From NCBI GenBank assembly GCA_022605955.1, contig JAKCOZ010000015.1:3539287-3603286 (forward strand): 64,000 nt of DNA. Reading direction: 5' to 3'. Positions within the stretch are counted from its first letter, which is position 1, and every line of letters starts with the position of its first letter. A program made the position numbers and the translations under genes. Origin of the DNA: Rallus limicola (taxonomy: Eukaryota; Chordata; Aves; Gruiformes; Rallidae). Below, one piece after another: positions 1-9,813 of this stretch. A model generated the notes under the pieces. It was not told where the DNA came from. It saw only the letters and a list, made by a program, of their open reading frames with translations, and did not search any database.

Positions 1-40
1 ATCCCAGGGAGCTGGACACAACACTCCAGGTGGGGCTTGA
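1..40 (-). mobile_element. CR1 LINE sliver (ORF2 C-terminal region)
   Basis: These bases match, on the minus strand, the segment of group B CR1 copies encoding the region around '[12 protein letters not shown]' (compare 59302-59346). An internal stretch of about 5 bp is missing and the match stops abruptly at about base 40. The element probably continues to the left of the window. It is too short to place in a subfamily with confidence. Confidence 0.7.
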
Positions 41-770
41 AATCCCTTCTTGAACTAAACTGCAGTGAAAGAAAAGGCATGAACACCCCAAAGCTTGGCT
101 TTTACAGCTCTCTTCACTGTGGTATCCCAAGCAGGCAGCAGTGTCACCCCATCTCCTTCCAGCCCAGCAAAGCCTCATTTACAGGTGAGACCCAGGAGGA
201 GGCTGTGCCTGTGCCAGTGCTAACAATGCAGTGGATGGACCCCTTTCCTCTGCTGGGCCTGGAGTCCTGCTGCAGTTGTCTCCCCAAAGCAGAAGCAGTG
301 CTCAAGCCCCACATGCACCCAAGGGGTCTCTCAGGAAGTTATTTTGGTGTGTGTGTGCACGAAAACCCTCCCAAGTCCGTGTGGGGGAGGTCTCCCTGCT
401 CCCTCCCCATGCCAGCAAAGTCTCCTCCTCACACTCCAACCCTGCAGCCACAGAGCCCTCTTTTGTAAAGCGGTGCTGGAGCTGTAATTAGTTTGAGGTG
501 ACCTCTGGAATCAAAAAAAAACGCCCACAACCAAACCCTGAGTTCAAGTTTCAAAAGCAAATCTCTGTGGTTAATGCTATGCAAATTGCCAGTGAGGCAA
601 TCAGGCTGACTTTTAAACACTGGCCCCCGTTGGAAGGGCTCACAAGACAGCCTTATTGTCTCGCTATCAATTTGCATCTCATTACCCACAAGGCGCTGCT
701 GGTTGGAGGTAACCTTTTGGGGAGCATGCTGCCGCGTCAGGAGCACGGGGACAACATGGCTGCTCCTCTG
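41..770. other. Unique non-coding sequence with paired octamer motifs
   Basis: No exon or RNA gene was recognised. An ATGCAAAT octamer at 579-586 and its reverse complement ATTTGCAT at 670-677 face each other about 85 bp apart. Open frames through here lack any recognisable domain. Confidence 0.5.
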
Positions 771-858
771 TATGAGCATTCCAGACCGGTCTGGGGTGGA
801 AGGGACCCCAAGGATCACATAGTTCCACCCCCCCTGCCACAAGCAGGGACACCAACCT
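771..858 (-). mobile_element. CR1 LINE 3' end, group C, degraded
   Basis: Read on the minus strand this is the terminal ~85 bp of a group C CR1 (GGTTGGTGTCCCTGCC... through the TGGAAGGGACC-type tail). It carries several differences from the other copies and its terminal octamers are eroded (TATGAGCATT). It stops exactly where the 562-bp duplicated block begins at 859. It looks older than the duplication, since it differs from sister copies by several percent while the duplicated block differs by about 1%. Confidence 0.85.
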
Positions 859-1420
859 CTTTGATCTCATGGGCCAAGTCTGCTTTCAGCAGCCACACAC
901 TGACCTGCCAGGTCATGTGGACCACGGAGCTGCCTGATTTCTGGCATCAGCTCTGGCTAAGCCATGTCCTCCTGCACAGCTGGGCCACGTCACTTGTGTC
1001 TGCTCTTCCGGAGGAGGGTTCGTCCCCTTTCCCCACGGACAAGCAAGGCAGCAGCTGTCCTGCTGTGCCCAGCTCTGGGGCCTGCCCAGCTCAAGCCTCC
1101 CAGGGTCACGACACGGAGCTGTACTCATCAGAGGCAGCTTGTTCCCTGGTGCCCGGGCTGGGAGCTGCGGGCCTTCCCCAGGGGTCCTGCCTTTGCTGCA
1201 GTGCCGAGGGCCAGGCCTGCTGCCTGTGCTCGCTGAAGGGTGGGGGGGAAACCCACCCCTCGCACTTGTGCCGTACAAGTCAGTGCAGATCACAGAATCC
1301 ATAGACTGGTCTGGGTTGGAAGGGACCCCAAGGGTCACAGAGCTCCAACCCCCCTGCCACAGGCAGGGACACCAACCTCCAGGCCTGGAGCTACACAAGG
1401 TTGCCCAGGGCCCCAGCCAA
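859..1420 (-). repeat. 562-bp inverted duplicate, copy 1
   Basis: On the opposite strand this block matches 33587-34148 over exactly 562 bp. By eye there are 6 mismatches (near 975-976, 987, 1043, 1231 and 1358) and no gaps. It consists of ~429 bp of otherwise unique DNA (859-1287) plus the 3' 133 bp of a group C CR1 (1288-1420). The same CR1/flank junction occurs in both copies, so copying happened after that CR1 had inserted. No conserved protein is recognised in the open frame crossing it. Confidence 0.95.
1288..1420 (-). mobile_element. CR1 LINE 3' end, group C, truncated
   Basis: This minus-strand CR1 3' end runs from the tail (ATCACAGAATCCATAG) back to 'TTGGCTGGGGCCC', where homology stops at 1420. 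The orthologous CR1 in the second copy extends a further ~350 bp (33239-33718). The truncation at 1420 is therefore an end of the duplication rather than the original insertion end. Confidence 0.93.
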
Positions 1421-2555
1421 TGTGGTCTTTCCCTGTGGCCTGGCATCAAAAACACCGTGGTTGAGAAGCCAGGTCACTGCGAGCCCTGCCCACCACTCAG
1501 CCAGCGGAGCGGTGAGCTTGGTGTCACTTGGACCTTGCATCTTCTGACCTCTCATCCCAGGGCCCTGCCTGTGTTGGCCGTCCCATGGGTGCTCGTGTGC
1601 CTCAGGTCCTTCCCACTGGGCTCCTTCAGTCCCCAGAGCCACACAGCCAGAGCCTGTCTCCACCCACCCAGCTGCTCAAGATGCTCTCCAGAGTCTGTGC
1701 AGGCTTTTTCACACCCCTGCCAGCCCCCACCTTGGGCAGACAGCACTAAAACAGCATTTTTCTACTTGAAGTAAATTGGCCACAGCCTTGTCCTCAGCCT
1801 GCTCCTGCCTCTTTGGCAACCCCAGCTCTGCAGCAGCCCTCTCCTCCACCTCCACCGACTCGGGGTGAGGACACCGAGTGCTCAGCTGTCATCTCACCTA
1901 CAGGAACCACCGATTCCTCAACCGAGCTGCCCTTGATGTGTGGCCACAGGGATGCTGCCAGGCCCCGTCCTGCGTGACTCAGCTGCACCCCACGGCCATG
2001 CACAACAAGGACCTTTTGCTCCTCAGGGCAGGAGTAAGCTAGGTGGCTTTGCACACCCTTTGTAACAGGATTCGTCCAGCTCCAACAGCGAGCGCAGGGA
2101 TCCCACCCTGTACACCTGCTCCCTCCACCTTCTGCCTTGCTCTAATGCCTCTGTGCAGGGGTGGCTACAGTCGGGCTGGGGCCCTGCGTGGTCAAAGGGA
2201 TGATGCAGCACGACCCCTCCTGCCTTGCCAGACCTGGCTGCAAGGCATGCCCACTACCTCCAGCTTGACCCAAGGGCTCAGCCACAGAAGACCTCCCCAG
2301 ATGGCCAAGTCCTCCCTGCAGCAGCAGCCTGGGTCTCCTTCACCCTCTTTTCCTTTTCCCTCTGAACTCTGCGGCGTGGCGCCTCCCCAAGGGAGCAGCA
2401 GAGCTTTTCTCCTCTGCTTTTTGAGACGCCCACGACGGCTGCTCAGCTCCCCAGCAGCCCGCCACAGCCCTGTGGCACCACAGCCGTGTTGCTAAGCGCT
2501 GGCAGGGCCCTCAGCCAAAGCACGGGTGCCACCTCCACCACCCAGGCTTAGAGGG

Positions 2556-2890
2556 TCCAAGGCAACAAAGGGACTTTTAATTGGCGAGTGAGCACCACTG
2601 TGAGGAAGAAAAACCCAACCGTTTAAAACCCTCCTGAATAATGGGGCTGCCTCCCCGCTGCTCAAATCAGCCCCGGCACTTTGTTATTATGATAACTAAA
2701 TACAGAAGATTTTAACAGCTGGAAATGCAGCAACAGTATTTAAAAGAGGGTTTTTTTTTTTTATTAAATTGTATTTTATTCAATAATGGTAATGGGCTTT
2801 TTTTTTAATATATTATTATTATTTTTTATTTTAAAGGCACAAGGTTCCCTATTCTGTCATTTTGGAATGGTTTGTCAGGCTCACGCCCGG
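2556..2890. other. AT-rich block, candidate conserved non-coding element
   Basis: The block is far more AT-rich than its surroundings. It contains TTTAATTGG, TTATTATGATAACTAAAT, TAATGGTAATGG and a 12-T run (2751-2762). Homeodomain-like TAAT cores are frequent. Conservation cannot be tested here, so a regulatory role is only a possibility. Confidence 0.25.
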
Positions 2891-4727
2891 TGATGGGTGA
2901 GGAGTACCACCAAGATGCAGAATAACACCAAGACACAGGGCTGCACGAGGGAGCTGATAGCTCCTGGAGGCATGGAAATTACAGCCTGTTGCTCTGACAC
3001 CCTGCTTGGCCCCACACCTCGCTGGCTGGGACCCAAAGCAGCAAAACCCAAAGGTGCTGCAGGGGAGCAGCAGGAACCAGGCAGAAGCAATGGCAGCGAC
3101 CCCGGCTGGAGGTGCCAGCTCCATGCCTGCTGAAGTCACTGGGAGGACTGGAGGGAGCTGCCACTGTTACCAGCTCAAGCCCTCAGTTACCAGAGCCCTT
3201 TAGCCCTGGGAGTAAAGGAAATCACTTGGATATGTGCTGCCGTGTTGGTAACAGCTGTGACAGTGTCTCCTCTTTACAGGAACCACAGTGATGGGCAGGA
3301 GAGTTGGAAGCAACCAAAAGCAACCTCTGGAGCCCAGGTGTGGGGCTGAAGGGCTCCAGCATCGCTTGCCTGCAGAGATGGAAACATAGTGACCCCCCCT
3401 CTCTCCCTGGGGTATTTAAGCACATGTGGGCACAGGCCTTGCTGGCCTTCAGGCTGAGCTGACAGGCTTTATAAAGTGTCTGGGTGAGACCTGGTGAGCC
3501 AGGGGCGGCTGGTGGGACACGCAGCTCCTGGCGTCCCTGCAAAGGGAGGGGACCTCCTCTCCTCCCTCACAGGCTTGCAGGGTGTGTGGCCCAAGGGTGG
3601 TGCATCCTACAAGGGACCCATTAATCTTGCAACCCCCACCACAACCCATTTGAAGAGTCTCACTGAGTCGTTAAGAGCGTACTGCCAGTGTAAGTAAAAA
3701 GGGATGTTTCACAACACAGTGTTGTGAGTGGTGGGGTATTTCACCTTGTGCTGTGCCAGCTCATGAGTGGCAGTTGGCAGCATCACTGAATCACACCAGC
3801 ATCCAGCCCTGCGACCAAACAACCCCATGGGGTTTTGAGTGCCCCTAACACTAAGCCCAAGCAGAAGAGCTGCCTGCTAACGTGGCATCTGGTAACACAC
3901 CTTGTGCCAAGGCCCTTCTCGCTCTGGGACCTGCACCCTGGAGCTGGCAGCTGGTGGGGGGATGCCTCAGAGAGCTGAGGTGACAAATCTGCCATGGCTC
4001 CTCCATCAACTGAGCATCACTCACGGCGGCGGCAGGGGCTGATTCAGAGGAATCCCACAAGGTTCTGGGAGCAGCATGGGGTGAAGGCAAGTTCCTGCAC
4101 CCCCCTTTTCCAGCTCTGCTCTTGCTCTAGGAGTTATTGACCCTCCCCAGAACATCCAGCCCCACCTGTGCCCTCACCCACGCAGCTACAGCACGGTCAA
4201 GGCTATGACTGTTCCTCCTGTGCTCTGGGGCCTCCTGGGGACAACACGAGTGGTCCAGGTTGCTACTGAAATGCTGAGAGAGTCAACCATCAGCTCCCAT
4301 GGGGAACCCAGCACCAGCAGTGCCTGGGCTCCAGGTCTTCCAGCAGCCAACCAGATCCATCAGCCAAAAGTCCAAAGCAGAGGGACAGTCCTGCACCCCA
4401 CCCAAGACCCTTTGCCTGAAAACTATTAAAATCACCGTGGATTTAATTGCTGCAGTGTCAGCACTGCTGCAGGGCTCTGTTTTCCACTGGAACTTGAATA
4501 AACAAACCAACCAGGGTTTGGAAGCACCAGCAAAACCAAGGCAAGGAGCTCAGCTCCTTCTGCTGCCCTGGATTTGGGGCTGGCAGCTGGCCAGCTCTGG
4601 GCACAGTCCCTGGTGTGGGATGGATCCTCTCCTGGTGAGGAGGGGCTGCCTCTGGGGCAGCATCACCTGGTGTTTCTTGGGGGCAGACAGGACGACCGGG
4701 AAGCATGCAGAGGGGGCTGAGGATGAA

Positions 4728-4818
4728 ACTGGAAGGAGCTGAGGGGAGTGGGTGGGTTGAGCAAAAGGAGGGGCTGGAGGGAAGCAGGGAGGAGGGACTG
4801 GAGCTGTGGGGGAGGACA
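4728..4818. repeat. Purine-rich low-complexity tract
   Basis: This is a G/A-dominated stretch (GGAGG, GAGGG and GGGAAG blocks) of about 90 bp. No regular period is visible. Confidence 0.6.
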
Positions 4819-7078
4819 GCACGATTCTGACACTCCACTCTGAAGCCCCAGTGCCCTTCACCCTGATACCTATTTAATGTCATCCCATTCAGCAAGTGTC
4901 CCCATGATCTGGCAATTATCTTCTCCTTACAAAAGAGCATCTCTGTGTCACAAATGCTCCCCTCTCCGGCTCTGCCACGGATCAATATCTCCTCAAGGCC
5001 TTTGCCATTGTTTGGGGAATGGAATTGATTTCTCAGAGGAAAAATATATAAATAAGGGCTGGGAAGATGTGTCCCTGCTGAAGGCTGAGCTGGGCAAGTG
5101 CTGGAGCAAAAGGAAAGGGTACGATGATCCTATCCGACCATCACACATACTGTGTCCTCCTGCTGTCCCTGCTGAGCTGGCTGCAGGGGATGCTCAGTGG
5201 TTTATCATTCAGGGCACGAGCATCTAAAGTGCTGGAGCCAGAAGAAATCTCTAGCTTGAGATAGCACCAGCTTTCAAAACTGATACTGAGGGATAAGAGG
5301 TGTGGAGGTGCTGATTCAACACTACCCATAAGGACACGTGTGTGTCCCACTTCAGGGTTGAAGCCTGTGGTTGAGAGGCTGCTGCTGTGAGGCTGGTGGG
5401 TCTCAGAGGCCTCTCTGGCTTTAGATGGCAGCACCTTGGTGTGACCAGTGCTGAAACCCAGAGCCACACAAGAGCCAGCAAACCGTGTGCTGCTGCCAGG
5501 CTGCTGCCAGCGCGACCGTACGGGCACCTGCTGATCCCACCCTCCGTGCTCCTCTCATCAGGCTGGAAGGTGACCTTCAAAATCATGAAGGTGTAGGACA
5601 AATACAAGGCAGTGCTGTGGCTGAATCTCTAAACCTTTAGGATCTCTGAGCAGAGATCCAAAGTGCATCACAGGCTCCTGCAGATGAGGGCTTCAGAGCA
5701 ATGAGGAACGGCAAGGGCAGAGGTAGCACCCCTCACCCACCTGGCTCAGGCTAAGCAGCAGCAGATGGAGGCAGCCACAAAGGGGATGAAGGCAAGGGGA
5801 AATACCAAAGGGTTTAAGAGTTCTGCAGGCATGGGGCAGGAGGAGGGGTTCATTACTGCCTCCCCCCCCCCCAGCATCAGCCACTTTCTATGCGTTGGAA
5901 AGCTGTTACCCCATTTTACCTCCATCCTCTGCAGAGAAATACCAACCTCTTCTTGTAACACCTAGAAAAAGGCCCATGCTTCCCACCCCTCCTTTCTATT
6001 CTTCTATCTTTCATTTTGTACCCCTCAAAGCACACTGCCAGGCACCAGACCCTGAGCCAGCACTGGCCAGTGCCAAGGAGGGAGCCAGGCCACCTCATTT
6101 GTAACAAGGTGCTATGAGATCAGCATCTGTCTTCCCTTCAAGCACCTTGGCAGCTTTGAGCCATGCCTTGCCTGCAGTCTAGCAGAACTACTGCCATCCA
6201 TTTCAACCCATCACATCCTAATTTTTTATTGTTTAAGTGGGAGGAAAGGGAAGAAACCAACAAGTGCAGGGGAGGATGGAGATTTGACTGGAGAAAACCT
6301 GCAGCCAAGCCTTGCTATCAAGGACTTCTAAAAGTGCCTCGCTGCTCAGCAGCTGGGGCCTCCTTGCCTCTGGGAAAGGAAGGAGATCTCAAAGCATGCT
6401 CTTCTGTGCACCAGATCTCAGTGACACCAGGGAGGGAGAGATGCAAGAGGGTGGGAAAGAGCACAGGATGAAAGAGAAGGATGTCATCCAATGCCAAGGC
6501 ATCACAAACCCCAGCTGTAGGAGGGAACAGTGGAGCATCCAAAGTAGGAATACGTGTGGAGTGAGAAGATGATGATCCTTTGTGGAGGGGGAAAAGCATC
6601 AGATGAGGCTGGAAACACAGGTGTTTTGGGCAGTTTTGGAAAGGGTCAACTCATTGAAGGAATCAAACAGCACATCAACAGATGAGAATCAGGGCAAGCA
6701 CATCCAAGGTACCACTTTTGGGCAACAACAGGTAGGACCCATCAGACGTGCTGATGCAGCTCCAAATTAACCCCAACCTTTCAAGGAAGAGATGGACAGA
6801 CCCCAGAGCACAAACATCTCAGTAGAAGGGATGGTCCAAAGATGCTAGTTTGGGCTCAGAAGTGAGTGGTAAATAAAACTGTCATATTAGCAAGCAGGTC
6901 TATAAATCAGTGGGTCCCTCAGCTGTGACACTGTGCCAAGCAGTGGGAAGAGGCAGATGCAGGGCAGGGATGAGCAGTGCAGCTGCTGTGAGCATGGAAG
7001 GAACCTGGGCAGTGACAGACTGAAAACATTCAGGGGATTTGAGTCACTTAAAGAAATGAACTTCAAAGGACACAGAGA

Positions 7079-7655
7079 TTTTCAGTGTCTGTGGAGACAG
7101 GACAAGGGGCAATGGCTGCAAGTTGGAGCAGAGGAAGTTCCCCACCAACATGGAGTGTTGTGTCCAGTGCTGGGCTCCCTGGGATCAAAAGGACAGGGAT
7201 CTCCTGGAGAGAGTCCAGAGGAGGGACACAAAGATGCTGAAGGGCCTGGAGCATCTCCCCTGTGAGGAAAGGCTGAGGGAGCTGGGGCTGTTCAGCCTGG
7301 AGAAGAGAAGACTGAGGGGGGACCTGATGAATGTTGATCACTCTCTGAAGGATGGGATGCAGGGGGAAATGGGCAGCCCCTTTTCAGTGTCTGTGGGGAC
7401 AGGACAAGGGGCAATGGCTGCAAGTTGGAGCAGAGGAAGTTCCCCCCCACCATGGGGAAGAACTTTTCCCCAGTGAGGGTGAGGGAGCCCTGGGCCAGGC
7501 TGCCCAGGGGGGTGTGGAGTCTCCTTCTCTGGAGAGATTCCAGCCCCGTCTGGACGCCGCCCTGTGCACTATGAGCTGGGAGCTGCTTTGGCAGGGGGTT
7601 GGACCCCAGGAGCTCTCCAGGGCCCTTCCAACCCCTGGGATTCTATGATTCTATA
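7079..7655 (+). mobile_element. CR1 LINE, group B, 5' chimeric
   Basis: The 3' part (about 7151-7655) is a normal 5'-truncated CR1. It encodes an ORF2 C-terminal piece with '[18 protein letters not shown]' and '[15 protein letters not shown]' and ends in GGGATTCTATGATTCTAT. In front of it sits a 75-bp segment (7079-7153) that is a second copy of a more distal CR1 region, also present in its normal place at about 7378-7452. The two join at a shared TGG. The order is therefore distal piece, proximal piece, distal piece, which simple truncation does not produce. The reading frame ends early at '[14 protein letters not shown]', as in the other group B copies. Confidence 0.95.
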
Positions 7656-8437
7656 TAACCCCCTAAATAAGAGAGAAGGCAGGTCTGAGATGGATTATTT
7701 AAAGCTTTAGATTTGATGATGAGGAGCACAGTTCCCTGTGGAACTCAATGCCTCAAGATGGTGGGGACAGGATCGTTCTTGTTACAGAACAAAAATCGGA
7801 TTAATCAGAGTCTCATCAGTTCTGTAGTCAAGATCAAAGTAGGAGGAATAGAAGTGCTATCACTCCAGGGTTTATACCTCCCAAGTAACTGCTTAGGATT
7901 AGAAAGAAATTTCAATAATCTACCAGCTAAGTATGCATTGCAAGAGCAATAATCCTTCTCTCCCAACATCTGCTAGCAGCTACTAATGGAGATAGTAATA
8001 AGCCAGGTGGATCATAAACCTGACCTGATCTGATTGCTCCCTTCTAAACTGGAACAGGAGGGTGTTAGCATTTCTCCTGGGGTAACCTGTTGTCAAGCAG
8101 GACAGCGCCGAGGCGGTGGCTGTAGGAGCAGAGTGCTGAGATGCCTTCTCCTGGAGTTCACTGCCTCTGGGCAGGCAGACCCTTCAGCAGCAAGGCTTTC
8201 AATTTGTAAGTGATTTGTTGTAAAGATCTCTAGCTGCTTCCTAAGGCAGAGCATTTCCCCAGCAGACAATGTGTGCATGAAGCTACGGGTGGGCGAGAGC
8301 TCAAGAAGGCTCAGTTTCTGTGCCAGGCCTGTGGTTTGAGCATCACACCAAGGCAAGCAGAACTAGCTCATGCCTCAGATAACCCAAACTTCACCATTGC
8401 TCTCACTCATTTTCCCCTCCTGTTCTGCTTGCTTTCC
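7656..8437. other. Unique non-coding sequence
   Basis: No gene or repeat was recognised. Base composition is slightly AT-rich from about 7680 to 8050. Confidence 0.5.
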
Positions 8438-8636
8438 AAATCACAGAGTCACAAGGTTGGAAAAGACCTTTAAGACCATCAAGTCCAACCACCCCCTAAG
8501 CTAAACCAGATCCCTGAGCACCTCATCTGCCCTTTTTTAAACACACCCAGGGAAGGTGACTCAGACCCTCCCTGGGCAGCCTGTGCCACAGCCCCACAAC
8601 TCTGCCAGGGAAGAATTTTTCTCTAACATCTGAAAA
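8438..8636 (-). mobile_element. CR1 LINE fragment, group A-like, older
   Basis: The minus strand carries the group A 3' end (GGTTGGAAAAGACC in the plus-strand view, followed by the segment encoding '[22 protein letters not shown]'). Beyond about 8600 it diverges and fades out near 8636. It is more diverged than the copies at 53940 and 60735. Confidence 0.88.
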
Positions 8637-9222
8637 TGCAGCTCCAAACATCATGGTTTGGAACACTGCTGGAGAGAAGGTACAGAAACAACAGTGAGAA
8701 GAACCAGCACGTGCAAAGGGAGGAAGCCAGGGGAGAGAAGAAATACTACACCAAGGTACCCAACATACCCAATTTCCTCCAACAAATGCCAAGGGAAAGG
8801 TCAGCTCTGAGGTTAGAGCTATGGGAAACATACCAGGAGTTTTTCAGAGAGAAGTCAGTAACGTTTTTCCTTCCCTGTTCTCTCCCCAGAAAGTAAACCA
8901 AGGTGGAACAGGAGTGGGGAGCAGCACCTGCCTGGTCCCAGGCCCTGCTTGGCACATACAGAATCAGCACAGAACACACCAGAAAGGAAAAACACCATCA
9001 GGGTATTGTCTTTTCCAAACTCACTACAGCTTTGGGTATAATAACCCTAAAGAGTAGGCTTTCCTGCACCTCTTGCTGCCTCACCTACACCAGCAGCTGG
9101 TCTGCAGGCAATGCCTCAGCACCTCGGTCCTGTCTCCATCCTAGAGGCTGGACGCACACAGTCCCCATCTCCCAGCTCCTCACTGAGCTGGCACAGCTTC
9201 AGGGCACACATGGCCCCCTAGG
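8637..9222. other. Unique non-coding sequence
   Basis: No gene, repeat or regulatory site was recognised in this spacer between two minus-strand CR1 copies. Confidence 0.5.
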
Positions 9223-9813
9223 AGCATAGAATCTCAGACTGGTCTGGGTTGGAAGGGACCCCAAGGGTCACAGAGCTCCAACCCCCCTGCCACAGGCAGG
9301 GCCACCAACCTCCAGGCCTGGAGCTACACAAGGTTGCCCAGGGCCCCAGCCAACCTGGCCTTCAACACCCCCAGACACGGGGCACCCACCCCCTCTCTGG
9401 GCAGCCCCTTCCAGCCCCTCACCACTCTCTCTGCACAGAACTTCCCCCTAAGATCTAATCTAACCCTTCCCTCCTTTAGCTTCACTCCATCCCCCTTGTC
9501 CTGCCAGTCTCTACCCTTTGAACAAGCTGATTCCCCTCCTGTGTCTCTGCTCCCTTCAGGGACTGGCAGGCTGCAATGAGGTCCCCCCACAGCCTTCTCT
9601 TCTCCAGGCTGACCCAGCCCAGCTCCCTCAGCCTCTCTCTGTAGGGGAGCTGCTCCAGCCCTCTGAGCATCTCTGTGGCTCCTCTGACCCCTCTCCAACA
9701 GCCCCACATCTCTCTTGTGTTGGGGCCCCAGCTCTGGACACAAGACTCCATCTGGGGCCTCCTGAGGGCAGAGCAGAGAGGGACAATCCCCTCCCTGTCC
9801 CTGCTGCCACCCC
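9223..9813 (-). mobile_element. CR1 LINE, group C, 5'-truncated
   Basis: This is a minus-strand CR1 of about 590 bp. The 3' tail (AGCATAGAATCTCAGACTGG) is at 9223. ORF2 remnants include 'LERLRELGWVSLEKRRLWGDL'-like sequence. The frame ends at 'GRTRGME' and the downstream C-terminus continues in another frame ('LDLRGKFCAERVVRGWKGLP'), the arrangement shared by all group C copies. Homology ends at 'CTGCTGCCACCCC', close to 9813. Confidence 0.95.

Larger units (their letters stand above)
1421..7078. other. Unique non-coding sequence (5.7 kb)
   Basis: No coding exon, RNA gene or transposon was recognised. Local features are an AT-rich block at 2556-2890, a G/A-rich tract at 4728-4818 and an 11-base C run at 5862-5872. 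Open frames are short, occur on both strands and have no recognisable domains. It could be intergenic or intronic; the sequence alone does not decide. Confidence 0.5.

Noticed and set aside
498..1304. 268-codon plus-strand frame, and its near-copy at 33703-34188, as a duplicated gene
   Set aside because: The similarity follows the DNA-level duplication, includes antisense CR1 sequence, stops where the duplicated block stops, and shows no recognisable domain.
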